Below, piece by piece: positions 53,531 through 64,000 of a stretch of 64,000 nucleotides of DNA. The notes beneath the pieces are model-generated. The model was given only the letters and a program-made list of their open reading frames with translations, was not told the origin of the DNA and made no database searches. Numbering within the stretch: the stretch's first letter is position 1; the number at the start of each line of letters is the position of its first letter. Source of the DNA: Ilyonectria destructans (Eukaryota; Ascomycota; Sordariomycetes; Hypocreales; Nectriaceae). Position numbers and translations under genes: made by a program. The DNA is taken from NCBI GenBank assembly GCA_020740775.1, contig JAHEWK010000022.1:1-64000 (forward strand), written 5' to 3'.

Positions 53531-54066
53531 GCGGGGCTCAAATACTCGTGGTTCTGGCCTGCTATGCGCAAGAGGGAAGCATGTGATGATGGTGTTGCGG
53601 AGATGAGAGGGACAAAAACAGAGGATGCGGCCTCGCCTCGCCTAATTGATGTGGACAAGAAGCGCAGTTTAGGATTTGGGGCTTTGTATTTTATTGCACA
53701 TGTTTGCTAGATGCTGCTGCACCACCCTCGACGCCCATGATCAGACGCCCTGGATCAGTCACCCCCTCCCCCTCCTACGGTCGCACATTACCACATGGGT
53801 GACAAAACCATGTACGAAAATGACTGGAGCTATTTCGCACATAGGCTTTCGGCGTTTTTATATGGGGCTACAGTATTGATATGATAGCGCACTGTTTTCA
53901 ATGTAGCAAAGCTGATGCCATACCAAGCGGTGCTGATGCCATTCCATCGGCGCCGAAGCTCCGATAATGCCGGTTCAGAGGGGGATATTGCAGCTGGAAG
54001 CCTTGGAAGGAGGTATGAATTCCGACCTCTACCACGATCTCGAACCCCTGGTCTGCGTCTCGTACA
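53531..54066. other. Promoter side of the ATPase and left flank of the two-gene transposon
   Basis: No gene. A weak direct repeat (gctgatgccat at 53910 and 53932) is present. No terminal inverted repeat partner was found on the far side of the transposon. Confidence 0.35.
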
Positions 54067-55765
54067 ATGCCGAGGCCCCGTAAAGACTTGGAGGGCGTCA
54101 AGGACTGGATCCTCGAGCAGCGGCGAGAAGGACTATCCATTGACACTATATGTGCCCATCTCCGCGACGATGGGCACGTACTCGACGCCAGAACCCTGAA
54201 AAGGAGGTTAGCGGAATGGGGTGCACAGGAGTACTCCCCCCTTCACTCAAAGATTGATACCAACACCTTCGTCGAGCTGATCAAAGGCTACTTCTACCGA
54301 TACGGATATAGCGACACTTCCATCGTCCGTGATCTCAAGCGACGCGGCATCGAGATCTCCGAGCGGACTGTACAGGAGTATCGTCTGAAGCATGGCATGA
54401 AGCGGCGCTTCCGAGATCTGACTGAACGACAGGATGCTATTCAAAAAGCAAGAGAGTTCCTCTTCCAAGACGACCGTCAATCTTCAAGCATCAGAGGATT
54501 TGGCAGGGGGTATCTATACCACTACGTCCGCATCCGTGCCGGCGTCCTTGTCGGCCAGAATACCTTATATCGCGAGTACCAAACGAACCCAGAGTGGAAG
54601 AAGCGGGCCGAACAAAGACGCCTTGCTGATTGGAAGCACCGGAAGAACTTCCAGGTTCCTGGGCCTAACTTCATGTGGTCTCTCGATGGGTACGAGAAGC
54701 TCAAGAACTTCGGCTTCTCTATCTACGCCTGTATCGACACGTACTCGAGAGCCATCATCTGGATATATGTCGGCAGGGGGAACATGACTGCGCTGAGTTC
54801 ACTCAAACAGTTTCTACGGACCGTGTCGTACTCAGGGGTCCGGCCCCTTTTCACCCGCTCGGATCATGGTATCGAGACTCCTCTTTGGGCCGGAGCCCAG
54901 GCGATTCTCGCCGACCTTGATCAGACAGAGTTTCGGTATACCACCGATGATAACGACCAACGAGTCCATAGGCAGGGAGCGAGACTGAGCTCCTGTCATA
55001 TCTGGGGCCCAAGCACATCGAACCAACGGATCGAGTCTTGGTGGGAAAAGCTACTTAAAGGTGTCAGTCAGCGCTGGATCGCGTTCTCACACGAGCTGAT
55101 TGATAGCGGCCTCTTCCAACCAAACCGTCTTGCTCACCAGATCGCGGTGTATGCTCTCTATGGACCCATGATCCGTCAAGAGGTTGCGGACTTCACGGAG
55201 ATGTGGAACGGCCATCGCATCCGGCCACAGAAGAATAGGGAGCATCTCGTCGCCGGGATCCCAATGGATCTGTATAATACAAGCGAAGTGGAGAACTGGG
55301 CAGTCCATCTAGGGCCTGCGGCTCGAGATGGGCTTGCCCAGATGATGGCCGCTGTCGATTCTATCGATATAGACGATCTTCTTGACCCAACAACAACAGA
55401 CTGGTGTGATCAACAGCTCCGGGATCTTCAGTTCGGTGGTCAGCTAGATGGGGAGCTTGATCATAAGCGACCACACCTCGCAATCTACTTACGGCTTAGA
55501 GACAAGATTCAGGTTCATCTCGACTGCGGGGCAAGTCCGGTGCTGAGCATCCCAGAGAGTCCAGTTGGAGGGCAAGAGAGATTCGTACGTAAAAAAGTAC
55601 TCTATCGCACTCAAAAGCTAGCTGACAATGCTTTAGCTTCAGCTCCTCGAGCAGAACTACCTTGAGCCTATTAACAATAGCCTCTCCGGAACTGGGCTAC
55701 CTGGCGATATTATCAATAGTGTAGACGAGCTGATGGGGGACCTGGGTCACCTTGAGCTAGAGTAA
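54067..55765 (+). CDS. IS3EU-like integrase-core transposase
   Basis: Two exons, 54067-55584 and 55637-55765 (52-nt GT-AG intron, phase 0); 548 residues. The N terminus has two HTH-like helices (EGLSIDTICAHLRDDGHVLD and YRYGYSDTSIVRDLKRRGI). A helical part with GFGRGYLYHYVRIRAG precedes the retroviral-integrase-like core: NFMWSLDGYEKLKNFGFSIY (first Asp), IDTYSRAIIWIYVG, FTRSDHGIETPL (second Asp) and STSNQRIESWWEKL (Glu). The N-Q-R-I-E-S-W-W block and the later W-N-x-H-R-I-R (MWNGHRIRPQ) are hallmarks of the eukaryotic IS3EU / integrase-core-domain group, also found in animals. The C terminus is acidic (DELMGDLGHLELE). Frame fully open and catalytic residues kept, so it may be functional. Confidence 0.85.
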
Positions 55766-55768
55766 CTA

Positions 55769-57019
55769 CTATTTCCTCGTCTGTTTATGAGGATGCCGAC
55801 TACTTGGCCTCCTCGTATTAACTCCTCGGGTTCCAGCAGCGGGACCATGGGCAGTGAAGGCAGGGCCAGCCGAGAGCTCCGTATCCTCTGCCTCTACCGA
55901 GAGTGCTGAGCTTATAGAGTCTCGAGCTCGTTTCTGACCCGCGCGGGTCTCGTCCACGTCGCTAGTAATAACCTCGATCTGGTCTTCTGCGCTAGCTCTC
56001 GAAGGGGGTAGAACTGGGCTCAGAGAGGGGCTCAAGGAGGGCGAGTTGAACTCGCTCCCGATTAACAAGGCTGGTTGTACCTTCACTTCGGCCTTGACTA
56101 GCTCTTTCTTGATTCCTTTCTCCTTTTTGAACGGCTTTACGGCTGACCTCGGTGCCTTGATATGACGAGGGGCCGGGAATTGTGGTCGAGGAGGCAATGG
56201 CTCATAGAAGACAAGGAAAAGGAGATATCTGCCCTCTGTTTTGCTGAAACGAAAAGGGCAGTCCTCGCCGAAAAGCTCTGCGACTGTCTGTCTCTCCCAG
56301 TCGAGGTCGCTCAGCTCCGTGATACCCTCTTTAATATGGGCGTTCTGAACGAGTCTCTTGTCGAATTGAAGAACAGAAGAGAGGGCAGGCTTGTCCTTGA
56401 ACTGAGGGAAGAAGATGCTGTCGAACCAGAAGTGGACAGGTAAAGATGGTTCCTCGTCGACGAAGGGGCGCAAAGCGACCTTCAGCAGCTCTCTAGCCAA
56501 AGACCACTGGGGCTCCTCGTCTTCGTCTAGTATTTCCCATGGGCCAGGCCTCGCAAGGAAGACGGTGAGGCGCATCGAGATCTTCCGTCTGCTCTTGTTT
56601 TGGCTCTGTTTAGCCACAGCCTCACTGAGTTGCAACGAGCTCGCCCCCATGCCCCTCGCGATCCGACTCTGCGTAAGTTTGGCATCTCGATACACGGCGG
56701 AGGGCCGCGATGCTGCGAGGATACGGCCAGGGCCGTCTCCAGAGCCGGTGAAGATCGTCTGTGAGGGCGTGGAACGATCAGAGGCTGTTAGGTCGATAGA
56801 CTGTATAGCGGAGGAGGTGGAAGCTGTCTCAACGTCTCGAAACGGGACTGGCGAGCTGTCGAGGATGGAGATACTCGTGGGCCAACGTCTCCCGCAATAT
56901 GGACACAGATTCGACCCTGGGTAGCTATCGCGGATGAAATCGTGGCTCCGTTGGTACGATTTAGGGGCCACGGTCTTCGGAACATCGGGACATGTCTGCG
57001 ATAGGACGTGATCGGGCAT
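55769..57019 (-). CDS. Transposon partner protein with CPYCG motif, function unknown
   Basis: Intronless frame of 416 codons starting at the ATG at 57019 (MPDHVLSQTCPDVPKTV). A potential half zinc ribbon is at ~40 (SNLCPYCGRRWP) after RDSYPG. Then come a Ser/Thr-rich linker, a block with ARGMGASSLQLSEAVAKQSQ and KISMRLTVFLARPG, and a folded-looking region to ~280 (LPVHFWFDSIFFPQFKD, CPFRFSKTEGRYLLFLVFYE). The last ~130 residues are basic then Ser/Pro-rich and disordered (KKEKGIKKELVKAEVKV). I do not recognise a named domain. It sits 3 bp from the transposase stop codon in convergent orientation, the layout of a two-gene transposon. A decayed frame with the same ordered features occurs at 9606-10540. 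A DNA-binding or targeting role is a guess. Confidence 0.6.
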   Translation of the reverse strand: MPDHVLSQTCPDVPKTVAPKSYQRSHDFIRDSYPGSNLCPYCGRRWPTSISILDSSPVPFRDVETASTSSAIQSIDLTASDRSTPSQTIFTGSGDGPGRILAASRPSAVYRDAKLTQSRIARGMGASSLQLSEAVAKQSQNKSRRKISMRLTVFLARPGPWEILDEDEEPQWSLARELLKVALRPFVDEEPSLPVHFWFDSIFFPQFKDKPALSSVLQFDKRLVQNAHIKEGITELSDLDWERQTVAELFGEDCPFRFSKTEGRYLLFLVFYEPLPPRPQFPAPRHIKAPRSAVKPFKKEKGIKKELVKAEVKVQPALLIGSEFNSPSLSPSLSPVLPPSRASAEDQIEVITSDVDETRAGQKRARDSISSALSVEAEDTELSAGPAFTAHGPAAGTRGVNTRRPSSRHPHKQTRK

Positions 57020-58555
57020 ATCTACGTACAAGACAAGGTCAGTCGCACAATCTCATGATGGATAGACCCGAGCTTACTTAGGGAATCGATGGGGATAGCC
57101 CATAACAGCTATGGGGTGGCGATGGGCTGGGTATTGATGCTGGTGTGGATGTGCGAGTGGAAGAATTGTGACGCGTCACCAGGAATTATCACGACATATT
57201 TCCTGGTGGACATGCCATCTAAATGAAGAGATACCTTCCGGATAGTGTGCGATACTGTAGTCTTGCAAGGGTCCACAAAATTACTAAGTATTTCCACATG
57301 GTTGAGGCTTCCCAAAAGGGTTATGTCACCCATGTGGTAATGTGCGACCGTATAACGGCCCGCTGGCCAATGATCGGGCGCTGAAGGGCATCATCTCCTT
57401 GAGTCAAACTCGAAAAACCTTCGTCTCGCAGCTGCCCTGTCCCACCCGCGTCAGCTTCGCGTTCTTCTCGCGCCATTCTGGCGTTTGATTAGAATTGATA
57501 TTGAGCTCGTTACTGAGCTTGCGTACGTACTCGTAAGGGTGAATGGTGGGCCATGGACATTGAGCCTCCACGTCAAGGTCTGCAGGGGACCTGCAAAGTC
57601 GCTAGTACATCCGTCCAGGCGTGTATTTTGGTTTGGGCGCAGGTCCCTGATACCGACCGCTTGGACTCTTTGTCTTCGTCTTCGTCAATAAATAAAGCGA
57701 TATGAATTGGGATGGTGAGAGTAGAGAAAATACTTGAGAGACAAACAGCTTTCAAGCGAACTGGACTTGACTTAACCTGTGCTTTGGGTCGGGACATATC
57801 TGATGGTGACAACGGGGTCAGTATGCTGCGTCATACCCATGGTTTTCTTGACTACAAAACGACAACTTGGAAATATATCTTTAACCATGATGGGAATTGA
57901 TACCAGACGGAAGGTCTCAGCAAGAGAAATTCCGTGACTATACTTTAACTTGTACGAATGTGATTCTCAGGAAGAGACCAGTGTGTTTATTGGCATCTCG
58001 ATTGTTTTGCTCGAGAGTATGTTACGTGAGCCAACTTACCCTATATGCGCCAGATAGGGGCTACCGCGCATCCCGCGTATTTATAATGGTGGAGTGGGTA
58101 TCTCTTAACTCAATGGCCTTGGGTTTCACCACCCAGATAATATGCACTTCGCCGTCTCTCACGTTACAAATACTCTTCTTGGAAACCAGCCAGATAGTCC
58201 ATTCAAAGTTATAAAATTAGGCTGCCGTTGAACATAGAGAAAGAATGCAATTCTGGACTTTTGTCAGGACGATGGTTTCGGTTGTAAGATACCTCGTTTA
58301 CCATAGATGAACACAGTGCTACGGCTGTACCCGCTAACATATCTTAGCAGAACATCGGAAGATTCACTAGTTGCACACCACGCGTCGGAGCGTCGAGTGC
58401 GTAGTACTTGAATTCGGACTCTGCAGCAGGCAGCCAGGCCACATAATTTGGAAGCCAGATATAACCTGGTCACGTGCGTTACTGATTACTGATTGATTGA
58501 TTAGGAGCTTACTGATACTGATATCATATCAGTATCAATCAGTAATCAGTACTGC
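57020..58555. other. Intergenic with weak open frames
   Basis: Frames at 57109-57333 (minus) and 57897-58214 (plus) have no recognisable features. The palindrome at 58514 lies at the right edge. Confidence 0.3.
58514..58536. repeat. Palindrome, 11-bp arms
   Basis: gatactgatat, one base, then atatcagtatc: perfect arms. It is surrounded by further actgat units (58484-58555), a possible end region of the following transposon. Confidence 0.85.
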
Positions 58556-60801
58556 TTGATAACTGACTGCTTGTTGAGAAGTCTGGCGGTCAACCCAAAT
58601 GTGCGGTATCACACACGAAGGCATACACAGGCTATGAAAACACCACCTTCTCATCGGTCCCTTATGAAGGCCAATTCTACTTCCAAAGGCACAGTTCAGC
58701 GGATTCTTGCTGAGACTTCATCATCCTACATTTCCCCGGGCCCACGAGGCCGGCCGGCTCTCCTGACTCCCAGCGAAGACGCAGCACTCGCGGCCTATGT
58801 TGTGTGGATGGAAAGATCCGGCTTTCCAGCAGAGAAGTCACAAGTTGAAGAGGCTGCAATAGGATTCCTAACCTCTAGAGGCATCACCAACGCTAAGATG
58901 TCGAAGATGTGGTATCCCCGCTTTCGTGAGCGTCATCCAGAGCTGCGGAAGTCGTTTATCAAGGCCGTAGACAAGGCACGCAAGGCGTTCGAAGCAGCTG
59001 ATGTTAATGGCATCAACAACTTCTTTTCTGGGCTTCAAGATATCATTTCTGAGTACAGAATTGGTCCCTCAGAGTGCTGGAATGAAGACGAGTGTGGTAT
59101 TCGCATTGGATGCCTTCGAGAATGCACCCAGGTCCTCATAGTACGCACCACACGATCCACACGCCCAGAAATCAACGACCCGGCAAATCGAGAGTCCTGT
59201 ACCCAGATAGGAGCCGCAAATGCCGTTGGAGATACTATTCCTCCTTGGTTGATCTTTAAGGTGTTCCCTACGGAATCTTGGGTTGAAGTTGATGATATTC
59301 CAGGCATGAGATTTGCACAGTCAGAGACCGGCTTTAGCAACCAACAGATCACACTGGAATGGCTTCACGAGTTCAACGCCTATTCCTGGAGAGCCTCTTC
59401 CAAAGTCAAGCAAAAAGGAATCTCTTTTCAGACCTGGTTTGGCTGTGACGAGTGGCTCCGTGATCCCTTCAACTTAGACCTGCGGCTCACAGCCCCCCAG
59501 TAGTCCATGACGAGGAAGAAAAGATCTATCGCCTTCTCGTTATTGACGGCTTCTCAGGGCACCTATCGTTTGAATGCATTAACTATTGCATCCAATTTGA
59601 TATCGTCATTTGCATCCTGCCTTCGCATTCAACACATCTGACACAACCACTCGATGTTGGAGTCTTTCAGCCCCTTAAGAACGCACATCAAAAGGAACTG
59701 CGGAAATCTATTCGAGAGGGAAATCTCGCCTTTACCTGGATACAATTTGCGGCTTCATTTTCGAAGATATACAAAGCCGGCTTCTCTACACACAATATCA
59801 TATCAGGGTTTGAAAAATCCGGTATCTGGCCGGCCAATGCGAAGCCCGTAATCGACCGCATCATCGCCAAGCAGCGGCAACAGCGGAAGACGATTCATCC
59901 CTCTATTTACAAGCTGCTGCCACTTGATTCTCGATTTCAAGATGCCCAGGATCAGATCGACCGTCTCTATGAGAGATACCAGCATGTGATGAGCTCGCCC
60001 ACTCTAGAAGCTGTCACTAACATCAGTAAAGTTATCTCTGAAGCAGCCCTCATGCATCAGGACCGTGAGGCATTTTCTGTTGACTGGCTTCAACGCCTCG
60101 AGAAATACGGCAAGAGAAGGAAAACCGGCCAACGCGTGAGGCCCGCTGGTGATTTCCTCACTAGTGTCAGCTTTCCTGATATTCAGGCTCAACACCAAGC
60201 ATCACTAGCCGCAGCAGAAGTCAAGGAATAGCGTTCTCAGCTACGATTTAGTAGATCAGTTATCATCCGAGAGATTAACAGTTTCAAACGCCTGTGGAGA
60301 GAGGAAAACGAGTCACGAAGAGCTTGCAACTTCACCCGGCTAACCTTTAATCAGTGGCTCACAGAATCACACAATGCCGACCGATATTCTGACCTCGAGA
60401 CCCAGCGAAAAGAACATCACGATATACTCAAGCAAGAGACCCAAATCCCATTTTCTCAGGCCCAAGAACAAGCCCGCCGTGCCGCAAGACCGATCCTTGC
60501 TATGGACCAGAACGCCTGGCCTCACAGTGATGGTGTGGTCCAATTCACGGGCATTACGACCTTCCAAGACGATGATGATGATGATATTGAACTCGAAGGA
60601 CTACAGGACCTAGATGGTGAGGTTATTCCTGACCTGGAAACGCCCCCAGGGATAACCTCATCGCCGCCATTACGACCGGTTGACCTGCCCTTGGCCCATC
60701 ACGATAACTTCACAACAACGCTGCCGCCGGCAGCTACAACACCAAGAGAAACTGGTTACAGAAGAGTCATGAGAGTCATACAGGAGGCACGGGTTCAATA
60801 G
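58556..60801 (+). pseudogene. Decayed pogo/Fot-like transposase (DDE_1)
   Basis: The first frame to 59503 holds the CENP-B-like HTH (RGRPALLTPSEDAALAAYVV, KMSKMWYPRFRERHPELRKS) and the first catalytic part with ECWNEDECGIRIG (Asp) and PPWLIFK. A run of six C at 59495-59500 then shifts the frame. The continuation has LLVIDGFSGHLSFE (second Asp) and PSHSTHLTQPLDVGVFQPLK (third Asp region), typical of the Fot/pogo group, followed by the long C-terminal part. A TAG at about 60229 interrupts SLAAAEVKE from RSQLRFSRSV; the frame then stays open to 60801 with an acidic patch (DDDDDDIELEG). So there is one frameshift and one stop in an otherwise full-length gene. The initiating Met is uncertain; 58634 is the first ATG. 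No terminal repeats identified. Confidence 0.85.
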
Positions 60802-61482
60802 GGCCCCTAGGGCAGCCACAGGAACACATATTCAACGGGGTCATAAGCAGCAGCAGAATCGAGGGCCCTCGCGGCAGGCAGCCGAATTGAGGCCAGAAAT
60901 GCGATTTCTGCTATTTTCATCAATATCATCATTTTCTGCTATTTCGCAGCTTTCCAACGAGCCCGCTTACGGCCCTATTCTTCAATAAATGACTGTGTCA
61001 TACATCCCGAAACGTTGTGATCGGAAGATGGTCAATTTTACAGCTTGAGGGTCACGAAGAGAGATGGACCAGATTTTTGTGACCAACCTCGGGACGAGGT
61101 TGGTAGGCGCGCCCCACATTGCCAACGGGTAATATTTAATTGATTTCTTTCACTAAGCACTACTGCGCAATATAAACAACAATAGCAGAGAAACCATCAC
61201 CAAGATGACTGTTGCCCACTTGCTCAATTCCCACGGAAGGAGAATGTAAACCAGTCACATAGAACATCCTCGCCGCTCAGATACTGATGTGTACATCCTA
61301 CGCTCTCCTCTGCGCGTTTCTAACGCGTCATAACGGTCTTTTTCTCACCGCTACTCTGGTCAGACACTGTTTGGTTGCGTTGTTTTGGAGTGAATCTTTG
61401 ACCTCAAGATCATAACATTGTTTGTAGTGCCATTCAAGAGTATCATAGCTATTCACGATACTCCGAATAACATGTCTCAAGT
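60802..61482. other. Intergenic, nothing supported
   Basis: Right flank of the Fot-like relict and downstream side of the oxidoreductase gene; no coding features. Confidence 0.35.
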
Positions 61483-62526
61483 CTAAATCTTCACTATAAA
61501 CTTTTCACCACTTGCGCCAGCTTTAAGAGTGTCCAGCATCTTCTGCGCTTCCCTTAAACCTCCTTCAATAACACAAGGCTTTGGCGCAGGCTCGATACTT
61601 CCATCCTCGAGTGCTTTCTGTAACCAGTAGCTGAAAAGCCAACGCCCGATATCCTGACGGTCCTTCATAAACCGAAAACAGTTTATGGCGCAAACTTCAA
61701 CTCCTTCTGGTGTTGGCTTATCTGCTGGCCATGGCAGTACCGTGCTGATCTTGGCCCCAGGTATAGAGTTAGCTGCGACGAGCGTCGCCGCGACCTGATC
61801 AAAAGACGAGTCCTCGGATCTGGCATCAATCGCGCCGCGAATCTTGAGTCCTGCAGTTTGGGCAGCTTGACCTATGTGCTGTGCGACCTGTGGGTCACGA
61901 TAGTCCCATACATCCGTTGCACCCAGTCTCTTCAACCATTCATGGTGCTTTGGACTTGCTGTCGCATAAACAGGCCACCCCAGCGCATGTGCTATCTGGA
62001 CTGCCGCAACACCAACCGCCGAAGCTCCGCTCCAGACAAGAATAGCGCCCGCTTCGTCAACATGTCTTTCACGCATTGGCAGCTCGAGATCTGCAAACAG
62101 CGCTATCGACGCGGTAGTCATACCGACCGGAAGTACGGCCCCTTGTTCAAATGTCAGGTTCTTGGGTAGATGCGAAGTCGCCGTCTCATTGAGAAGGGTA
62201 TACGTTTGTAAAGCTGACGCGTCGTTGTTTCCAGTAACCATCCCTAGTGCAAATCCCATTACACGGTCGCCAGCTTGGAAGCGTGTTACGCTGGGTCCCA
62301 CAGATATAACGGTCCCGGAAAGATCACTACCAAGTATGGCGGGGAACTTGTCGATGTTGATACCAAGACTTTGTATTTTCCAATCTGCGGGATTTGCAGC
62401 GACTGCTTCATTGCGCACCAACAATTCACCCTGACCAGGCGTGGGGACGGGGCGTTCTTGGACGGTGAGTAGTCCTTGCCTGGCAGGAAGAACGGCAGCC
62501 GTATTGAGACCGAGGGAGTGGACCAT
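61483..62526 (-). CDS. Medium-chain dehydrogenase/reductase, trans-enoyl-reductase-like
   Basis: Intronless, 347 residues. GroES-like N-terminal part: TPGQGELLVRNEAVAANPAD, WKIQSLG, FPAILGSDLSGTV, and GDRVMGF. Rossmann part: GAILVWSGASAVGVAAVQIA (nucleotide-binding Gly-rich turn with the S-G-A-S-A-V-G variant), YATASPKHHEWLKRLGA and DVWDYRDP. C terminus: PCVIEGGLREAQKMLDTLKA then GEKFIVKI. There is no catalytic or structural zinc Cys cluster, so this is a zinc-independent NAD(P)H-dependent quinone oxidoreductase/enoyl reductase of the group (toxD-like) that works in trans with polyketide synthases in some clusters. No polyketide synthase is in this window, so a role in secondary metabolism is only possible. 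Complete frame. Confidence 0.92.
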   Translation of the reverse strand: MVHSLGLNTAAVLPARQGLLTVQERPVPTPGQGELLVRNEAVAANPADWKIQSLGINIDKFPAILGSDLSGTVISVGPSVTRFQAGDRVMGFALGMVTGNNDASALQTYTLLNETATSHLPKNLTFEQGAVLPVGMTTASIALFADLELPMRERHVDEAGAILVWSGASAVGVAAVQIAHALGWPVYATASPKHHEWLKRLGATDVWDYRDPQVAQHIGQAAQTAGLKIRGAIDARSEDSSFDQVAATLVAANSIPGAKISTVLPWPADKPTPEGVEVCAINCFRFMKDRQDIGRWLFSYWLQKALEDGSIEPAPKPCVIEGGLREAQKMLDTLKAGASGEKFIVKI

Positions 62527-64000
62527 GATGCGCGATTGGTTAAAAGAGTAGAAGGACTGGTTGTTCTCAAAGAATGATGATGTTTTGGTTTATTAGCGAG
62601 TGAAAGCCTTTAGTTAAGTAATGGGCCAAGTGCAAAGTATATATATCCATCTAGAGCAGTACGAATACGAGCGTAACATTCATGTGTTATGTTCTTGGGT
62701 TTCATTGTAACCGCCCAACAAACTCACGCCGCAGCCTCCGAGATACAGAACTCATCAAAGGATTAAACAAATGTTGGGCAAGATCAATCTTAGTTGCGGC
62801 AAATGTAAAATGCATTTTCTGTGCATCATTTAGCTGGTCAGTGCAACGTTGTCGCACTCGTTGGATGCGACACGAATGTTGGGTGAGATGAATGTTGGGC
62901 AGGATGAATTATTTACATAAATCCTCCGAATAAGGAGTTAACTGTATACTAATCAAAAATTCCATGGTATCAGGAGTAGGAAGAAATGAGGGCAGGGACA
63001 GGAAATTTAATAACAATTCCGAGTTGTGTGGGTGGTGTGGGTATTTTTTGGGTTGCAATGGGGGATAAGAGCAGGTACGTAATGCCTCCGCGAAGTCGGT
63101 CTCTTGGGTCATAAAATGGCGCCGGCGCCTGATAAAGTCGGGAAGAAATTAAATAATCCACCCGAAAGAAGAGGATTGTGCCTGCATGCATACAGTATGT
63201 GCCCAGGCTATCAGCCTGCAAGGAGAATTTTGTTGTTCGGTTGCCGACGAATTGACATGTCACACTGCGTGGATAGGATCACACTGATGATGATGAAAGC
63301 GCTTGATTTCTAGCTAAAGGACGGGCCTAGAGCCCGTCTTTTATACATGATGAAGACGGCTGCTGCCGGAGGCGGCAGTCCGTCGCCGCCGCACAGGGGC
63401 CGGGGCCCTGTGGGTCCCGGGGACCGGGATCGTGGTCACAGGGCCGGCGATGTGGTCTGAGATAACAGGAGACAGAAAGGAAAGTCACGTTGTCTAGGAT
63501 ATGACCCCGAAATGTGACATGACATCTCATAAAACATTCTACCATCAGCCTTCCGTCCATCCGCCCGCTGCAGGCGTGGCTCAACAGCAGCCTCATAGGC
63601 GCCCCAAGCCAGAATAAACACGCCCTAGGCGGCGTCTCCAAAACGCTTTTCGAGCCCTCCAGAACGACTCTAGACGATTTTTAGACACTTCTTAGAGGGA
63701 AGCGGATGGGAGCAAACCCCGAAGTTTCCTGGTGGGGCGATTCGAAAGCGTTGTGGAATAGTAGTTGGCGGGTATGAGGTACCGGTACTTGGCCAATCTC
63801 ATTGACCCTGAAGACCCTTCTCTCGTTGAACTTTTTTCCCTCTGGGAGGATGTCTTCCCAACTCAACCCCTGCTTCTAGGGGCCAATTTGGTAATAGACC
63901 TTCAGAGCCACAACGAAGGTTCTACTTTGATTTAGTCATCCTGGGAAGTTTAATGCCCAAAGAACATGAAAATGCAATTTTTAAATGATTAGATCTATAT
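62527..64000. other. Gene-poor right end
   Basis: A GC-rich stretch with repeated ggccgg/ccgccgcc at 63360-63450 has an unusual composition. A minus-strand frame at 63681-63866 (LPEGKKFNERRVFRVNEIGQ) is protein-like and could be the end of an unseen gene, but it has no recognisable family. Confidence 0.3.

Larger units (their letters stand above)
54067..57019. mobile_element. Two-gene IS3EU-like DNA transposon (minimum span)
   Basis: A plus-strand integrase-core transposase (54067-55765) and a minus-strand partner (57019-55769) meet tail to tail with 3 bp between stop codons. Ends not identified, so only the coding span is given. Confidence 0.6.

Noticed and set aside
53900..57400. Terminal inverted repeats for the IS3EU-like transposon
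   Set aside because: Several weak matches around the tgatgcc repeats were examined; none gave a convincing pair.
58480..61140. Terminal inverted repeats for the Fot-like relict
   Set aside because: The actgat palindromes at the left have no matching sequence on the right.
61483..62526. Part of a polyketide gene cluster
   Set aside because: The reductase is of the trans-acting type, but no synthase or other biosynthetic gene is in the window.
1..64000. CRISPR arrays, rRNA or tRNA genes
   Set aside because: No regular spacer array was seen, and nothing recognisable as rRNA or a tRNA cloverleaf was noticed; tRNAs were not searched exhaustively.

Overview
The window looks like an accessory, transposon-rich region of a filamentous ascomycete, most likely Fusarium or another member of the Hypocreales. 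The grounds are short GT-AG introns of about 47-86 nt, HET-domain and fungal transcription-factor-like genes, a Tc1 element whose terminal repeats begin CAGTGGGG as in impala and mimp elements, and C-to-T decay that looks like repeat-induced point mutation (RIP). The genus is inference; the fungal origin is well supported.

Left part (1-24.8 kb): a partial fungal transcription-factor-like gene (1-1701); a 126-bp MITE; three secreted enzyme genes, namely a T4-type (GH24) lysozyme, a sialidase and a CHAP amidase, the lysozyme and amidase sharing the same N-terminal SH3-like module; an OrsD-like fragment; a decayed transposon companion ORF; an HP1-type chromodomain protein (six exons); an F-box protein; a frameshifted copy of the SAGA subunit gene SGF73; a HET gene split by an apparently intact impala-like Tc1 transposon; and a bestrophin-type anion channel.

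Middle part (24.8-49.4 kb) is almost all mobile DNA: a RIP-degraded Helitron relict; LTR fragments around a TIR element; a 5'-truncated Ty3/gypsy chromovirus on the minus strand; a Crypton-type tyrosine recombinase gene broken only by two TAG codons; a near-complete Helitron of about 10 kb with a Rep/PIF1-helicase gene and a divergently transcribed companion gene; a second MITE; and an intact hAT transposase gene.

Right part (49.4-64 kb): a PMC1-like calcium P-type ATPase; a two-gene DNA transposon with an IS3EU-like integrase-core transposase and a tail-to-tail CPYCG-motif gene; a decayed pogo/Fot-like transposase; and a medium-chain dehydrogenase/enoyl reductase. The last 1.4 kb holds little that can be supported.

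The most interesting non-transposon unit is the lysozyme/sialidase/CHAP cluster at 3.0-7.6 kb, which reads as a secreted set acting on bacterial walls and sialylated glycans. The most interesting mobile units are the Helitron with its divergent partner gene and the two-gene IS3EU-like transposon. Gene models were spliced by eye; exon sums were checked for reading frame, but no alignment or expression data were available.
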